Origin: UBA1151 sp963579925
GTDB lineage: Bacteria > Chloroflexota > Dehalococcoidia > Lucifugimonadales > Lucifugimonadaceae
DNA: 46,182 nt
Direction of reading: 5' to 3'
Assembly (NCBI GenBank): GCA_963579925.1
Contig: CAUZJA010000001.1
Coordinates: 1-46,182 of the forward strand
Positions 42,921-46,182 of the stretch are shown one piece after another. Under the pieces are notes generated by a model. That model did not search any database. It was not told the DNA's origin and worked only from the letters and a program-made list of their open reading frames with translations. The translations under genes were made by a program, and so were the position numbers. Every line of letters begins with the position of its first letter. Position 1 is the first letter of the stretch.

Positions 42921-43856
42921 ATGTCACAGGCAGTATTAGAAACAACGAGAGCCAGGATGGATGTCCCTGCGCGATCAACTACTGCTGCCTCACCTGTCAG
43001 CATCGGCACACCCTCGGCTGTCAGTGTTGGGACGCCCTCGGCTGTCAACGTTGGGACACAGGGCTGGGCGGTGCCGGGCTGGCAGGGACTTCTTTATCCG
43101 GCTGGCTTGAAGGCCAACAAACGACTCAGCCTCTACGCACGCGTGTTCAACAGCGTGGAGGTCAACAGCACCTTCTACGCACCCCCCGCACCAGAGACGG
43201 TCAAACGATGGCTTGCCGATACGCCGCCTGAGTTCCGATTCGCTCTGAAAATGCCACGCTGGATCACCCACGAACGCCGACTCCGTGTCGGACCGCGCGA
43301 TCTCAAAGAGTTCTTGCGAACTGCTGAGATGTTCGAAGACAAGCTCGGGCCAATCCTGATCCAACTCCCACCCAGCTTCGGCGCTCCGGGACTATCCGTA
43401 CTCAGCGAGTTTCTGCGCGATCTGCCGGTCGATTCGATGCAGTTCTGCGTTGAGGTGCGACGGCCATCGCTCCGATCAGCCGGAGTGCGAAACCTGCTCC
43501 ATCGACGCGGCGTGGGGCTGGTCACAACCAATCTGCTCAACGAGCCCGGAGACATAGAAACGATCAACGGCATCGCATATCTAAGACTGCTTGGCGGACG
43601 GCGAATACCCGGTATCACCACCCCAGACCCATCACGAATGACGCTGGATGAGTTTGCTGTCGAAACAGGCCGATGGGCTTCCGCACTGGCTCTCGCGCAA
43701 CGAGAAAGTGGCGCTGAGGCATACGCATTCGTCTCAAACGACTACTACGGCCCTGGCATCCTGCCCGCCGCACAGTTGATGAAGCACATGGGCATACCAA
43801 CGCGCCTGCGCTCCGGCTCATTCGATACCTCGCCCGTACAGGGAGCGCTACTGTGA
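42921..43856 (+). CDS. DUF72-family TIM-barrel protein in the SOS operon
   Basis: The 311-residue product has the DUF72 signature: NVGTQGWAVPGWQGLLYP, then VFNSVEVNSTFYAPPAPETV, FRFALKMPRWITHERRL, ILIQLPPSFG and VEVRRPS. The barrel's first strand is preceded by a tandem 8-residue duplication (SIGTPSAV, SVGTPSAV, then NVGTQGWAV). The function of DUF72 is unknown. The start is uncertain among GTG 42888, ATG 42921 and ATG 42957. Its stop overlaps the next start by four bases (GTGA). In other mutasome operons this position is taken by the RecA-like ImuA. Confidence 0.85.
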   Translation: MSQAVLETTRARMDVPARSTTAASPVSIGTPSAVSVGTPSAVNVGTQGWAVPGWQGLLYPAGLKANKRLSLYARVFNSVEVNSTFYAPPAPETVKRWLADTPPEFRFALKMPRWITHERRLRVGPRDLKEFLRTAEMFEDKLGPILIQLPPSFGAPGLSVLSEFLRDLPVDSMQFCVEVRRPSLRSAGVRNLLHRRGVGLVTTNLLNEPGDIETINGIAYLRLLGGRRIPGITTPDPSRMTLDEFAVETGRWASALALAQRESGAEAYAFVSNDYYGPGILPAAQLMKHMGIPTRLRSGSFDTSPVQGALL

Positions 43857-45067
43857 CCAACACAGGACGAGGCGGCAGGGTAGGGCCGGTGGCGTGCATG
43901 CTAATCCCGCACTTCCCGTGGCAAACAGAAGTGCGCCGCAACCCCGATCTGAAAGACCAGTCAGCGCTGATCATCAACATTGCTGCTAACGGCTCGGGCC
44001 GGACGATCCTCGACTGGTCGCCTGATATCGAGAGCGTGCTGCCGGGAATGCCGCTCCAAGAAGCACTTTCTCGCAACAAAGGCGCGCTGATCATCGAGCC
44101 GGATATGTCCCACTATGAGGTCGCATTCGGACGACTGCTCAAGGTGCTGGAAGAGCGCTGCCCGGATGTGGAAGACGACGGCCTGGGTAGGGCGTACGTT
44201 GGCATCTGGGGACTGGAAAGCCTCTACGGTGATGACGCCCGTGTGGTGCAGATCCTGGCCAACGCCATTCGGCAGTATGACCTGCGGATAGGTGTTGGCG
44301 ACAACAAGTGGGTCTCATACGTGGCCGCACTGCAAAGCGGACCCAACAGCGGCCGAAAGGTCACCGGCGACCCCGGCAGCTTCCTGAGCAACCTGGCGGT
44401 CGACATACTGCCGGTCGACTATCGAATAGTGCAGCGGCTGCATGGATTCGGGTTGAAAAAGCTTGGCGAGGTGTCCGGGCTTCCGGAAGGTTCTTTCCAG
44501 GCGCAGTTTGGCGCTGAGGGGAAACTGGTCTGGGAACTGGCAAACGGCTTCGACTCACGTCCGCTGGTGTCGCGCCGATCAGAGGAGATCGTCTCTGAGT
44601 ACCTGATGTTCCCGGACGCAACGGTCAGCATGCCAACCATCGTTACCGGCATCGAGAGCCTGCTCTCGCGATCGTACTCGCGCCCGCAACTGGCTCAGCG
44701 ATATGCGCGTCAGGCCGTACTGGAAGCAAGCGTGTTCCGTCGGCCTCCATGGACAATGCGCGTCGCCTTCAAAGAGCCAGCAGGGGACCGATCGCACGCG
44801 CTTTTCGGCATAAAAACTCGACTGGACACGCTGGAAATTCCCGGCCCACTGGAAGACATGCGCCTCACACTCTCCGGCCTCACAGGCGAAGCCGGGCAGC
44901 AGGGATCAATGTGGACAGAAGTTCGGCGCAGTCAGCAGATGCAGGAGACCATCAGCCAACTACAGGCCCGGCTGGGCGTAGCACCACCAATCTACAAAGT
45001 CAGAGAGCTGGAACCATGGTCACGAATTCCGGAGCGGAGACACGCTCTGGTGCAATTAAGCTCCTGA
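43853..45067 (+). CDS. imuB: ImuB-like inactive Y-family DNA polymerase
   Basis: The 404-residue protein follows the Y-family layout, but the catalytic acidic residues are gone. Where DinB has DxDxFFAxVE it has ACMLIPHFPWQTEVRRNP, and in place of the SxDE motif there is GRAYVGIWGLESLYG. That loss defines ImuB, a scaffold linking DnaE2 to the beta clamp. Helix-hairpin-helix and little-finger regions follow (LHGFGLKKLGEVSGLP near residue 200). It starts at GTG within the DUF72 stop, so it is translationally coupled. Its end overlaps the next gene by 52 bases. Confidence 0.85.
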   Translation: MTNTGRGGRVGPVACMLIPHFPWQTEVRRNPDLKDQSALIINIAANGSGRTILDWSPDIESVLPGMPLQEALSRNKGALIIEPDMSHYEVAFGRLLKVLEERCPDVEDDGLGRAYVGIWGLESLYGDDARVVQILANAIRQYDLRIGVGDNKWVSYVAALQSGPNSGRKVTGDPGSFLSNLAVDILPVDYRIVQRLHGFGLKKLGEVSGLPEGSFQAQFGAEGKLVWELANGFDSRPLVSRRSEEIVSEYLMFPDATVSMPTIVTGIESLLSRSYSRPQLAQRYARQAVLEASVFRRPPWTMRVAFKEPAGDRSHALFGIKTRLDTLEIPGPLEDMRLTLSGLTGEAGQQGSMWTEVRRSQQMQETISQLQARLGVAPPIYKVRELEPWSRIPERRHALVQLSS

Positions 45068-45408
45068 ACCAACCGGAGCCGGTAGACGTGCTCACAGATG
45101 ACACAGGCAACCCGCTATCCGTCTCAGTCCGCATCACCCTGCCCACCAGCAGCCCGACGGGTAAGCCTGATCGCAAACCCGCCCCCAAACAGTCACCCGG
45201 CCCCAGACGCAGGCGATCCCCCCGCGTATCGAAGATGCACAGGGTGCAGTCCGTAGACGATCGCTGGAAGGTGAACGACGAGTGGTGGCGCGGCCCAGAT
45301 CAGGAGATAGAGCGAATGTACTACTCGCTGCTATTGGAAAACGGCCATCGGGTAGTCGTCTATCGCGATATGAAGGCAAACAGCTGGTACCGCCAGTTTT
45401 CGCGCTGA
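45016..45408 (+). CDS. DUF6504-like small protein at the end of the mutasome operon
   Basis: The 130-residue product has a disordered Pro/Lys/Arg-rich first half (KPAPKQSPGPRRRRSPR) and a C-terminal domain DDRWKVNDEWWRGP...ERMYYSLLLENGHRVVVYRD ending NSWYRQFSR. The WW...YY...V.RD..WY pattern matches the small domain often found beside or fused to ImuB-type proteins. ATG at 45016 was chosen; the open frame further upstream is only the other frame of imuB. It probably assists the translesion complex; its mechanism is not known. Confidence 0.75.
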   Translation: MVTNSGAETRSGAIKLLNQPEPVDVLTDDTGNPLSVSVRITLPTSSPTGKPDRKPAPKQSPGPRRRRSPRVSKMHRVQSVDDRWKVNDEWWRGPDQEIERMYYSLLLENGHRVVVYRDMKANSWYRQFSR

Positions 45409-45453
45409 CAAAAAGGTTTGAGGCAACCGGGACATCGTCAGCGGGGATCTGGG

Positions 45454-45956
45454 TTATTCAATCCAGAGGATGGGAGCAAAACTGCCAAAGTTAGAAGCAA
45501 TTGCAGATATATCTAAGATGTCGACGATCCCATTTGCGTTCATATCCACAACTCGGCCCTGTGCATCAATTCGGTCAACTATCACTTGACCAAACGAGGC
45601 AGCGGAGGCGCTGATATCGCGTATTGAAACTACATCATCACCATCCACTAAGCCTGCTCGTAGTTCTACAGGCGAAAGCTCAATTGATGGTCCTACTAAA
45701 ACTAGACCTTGTCGTAGGGCGGAAATAAATCCGGGCGCTGTTGCCACAAGATCGTACGATCCCCCAGAAAGGATTGAGAAGTCAAAACTGCCATCAGAGG
45801 CGACAACGACCGTCGTAGAGGTTCCACCAGCATCAGGAATCAGGGTAACCGTCGGGCCAATGAGAGTGAAAGCAGTCGAAGAAGAAACCACTCCCTGGAG
45901 TGAGATGTGTCCACTCACGGAGGAGACCACATTAACCATGTAGTCCTTTACAGAGG
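45454..45956 (-). pseudogene. Dockerin-domain secreted protein, N-terminus lost to an IS3 insertion
   Basis: About 165 host-derived residues remain. They form a carboxypeptidase-regulatory-like beta domain (VTLIPDAGGTSTTVVVASDG, GGSYDLVATAPGF), then a type I dockerin pair of calcium loops: DGDDVVSIRDISASAASFG and DMNANGIVDILDISAIASNFG. The frame continues upstream to an ATG at 46011, but those residues (PTVQFSGN) are read from the IS end. No signal peptide or N-terminal domain is left. The intact protein would be exported and dock to a cohesin or bind the cell surface. Confidence 0.75.
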
Positions 45957-46182
45957 TGTTCCCGGAAAATTGGACAGTGGGATAAGTGGATTCGCTGCCT
46001 GAGTGAGGCATGATAATGCCTCGTGAAACAGGCGCGAAAAATGAGCAGACGACCCCGCCGTAACCACTCGGCAGACTTCAAGGCTAAGGTGGCGCTTGCC
46101 GCCATCCGCGATGATCGAACACTGGCTGAGTTGGCAAGTCAGTTTGATGTACACCCGAATCAGATCACGCAGTGGAAGACCC
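45957..46182 (+). mobile_element. IS3-family insertion sequence, left part (runs off the window)
   Basis: The probable left end TGTTCCCGGAAAATTGGACA at 45957 resembles IS3-family termini, which often contain GGAAAA..TGGACA. It is followed 84 bp after the first base by an OrfA start. The right end is outside the window, so boundaries are provisional. Confidence 0.65.
46041..46182 (+). CDS. IS3-family transposase OrfA (partial)
   Basis: 47 residues are visible before the window ends. They begin MSRRPRRNHSADFKAKVALA and show the helix-turn-helix of IS3 OrfA (TLAELASQFDVHPNQITQWK). OrfA binds the element ends; OrfB with the DDE core should follow. The open frame is intact as far as it goes. Confidence 0.9.
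   Translation, partial: MSRRPRRNHSADFKAKVALAAIRDDRTLAELASQFDVHPNQITQWKT

Noticed and set aside
44749..45015. Longer upstream start for the DUF6504-like gene
   Set aside because: This part overlaps imuB in another frame and has the composition of a shadow; the recognisable domain lies after 45016.
1..46182. tRNA, rRNA, riboswitch or replication origin
   Set aside because: No cloverleaf, conserved rRNA block, recognised riboswitch core or DnaA-box cluster was seen by eye; a covariance search would be decisive.

Overview
The window looks like a bacterial chromosome segment of moderate GC. The gene content suggests a free-living Chloroflexota/SAR202-like (Dehalococcoidia) heterotroph: enolase-superfamily paralogues, a molybdenum hydroxylase, amidohydrolases, several Eis-like acetyltransferases, a GAAC-N4-GTTC type LexA box and many TTG starts preceded by good Shine-Dalgarno (SD) sequences. 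No rRNA, tRNA or other phylogenetic marker is present, so the taxonomy is an inference.

Layout. 1-2.7 kb: two copies of a dispersed palindromic repeat, a Gfo/Idh/MocA oxidoreductase, a Nudix remnant, a Cys/His-rich small protein and a membrane protein with a strong terminator. 2.8-6.9 kb: a three-subunit xanthine-dehydrogenase-type operon followed by a MoaD/ThiS-like protein. 7.1-15.2 kb: an orphan DNA methyltransferase and small-molecule catabolic enzymes (amidohydrolase, 2-hydroxyacid dehydrogenase, amidase with a small partner, GYD protein, two enolase-superfamily enzymes). 15.2-16.7 kb: a repeat-rich non-coding island carrying a complete IS481-type element with 29-bp terminal inverted repeats. 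16.7-23.7 kb: aminotransferase, epimerase, RDD protein, SDR, alpha/beta hydrolase, and an FAD oxidoreductase overlapping an amidohydrolase.

23.9-27.3 kb: a two-component system whose response-regulator and kinase genes overlap, preceded by a secreted acidic repeat protein. 27.4-38.5 kb: an 11-kb block on the minus strand with three DHA2-type MFS exporters in tandem (one frameshifted), a GNAT broken by one in-frame TGA, a bicupin and four back-to-back Eis-like acetyltransferases. This looks like a paralogue-amplified acetylation/efflux island.

38.6-45.4 kb: a translesion mutagenesis locus. dnaE2 lies on the minus strand. On the plus strand a perfect LexA-type palindrome precedes a tightly coupled DUF72 - ImuB-like - DUF6504-like operon, with DUF72 in the place usually held by ImuA. 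Between the LexA box and dnaE2 sits a GIY-YIG nuclease gene flanked by 71-bp direct repeats of the same family found at the window's left end. 45.4 kb to the end: a dockerin-bearing secreted protein apparently cut at its N-terminus by an IS3-family element that runs off the window.

The two most novel observations are the DUF72-containing SOS cassette and the GIY-YIG gene nested in REP-like repeats. A second repeat family begins at or one base after stop codons in all three copies seen.
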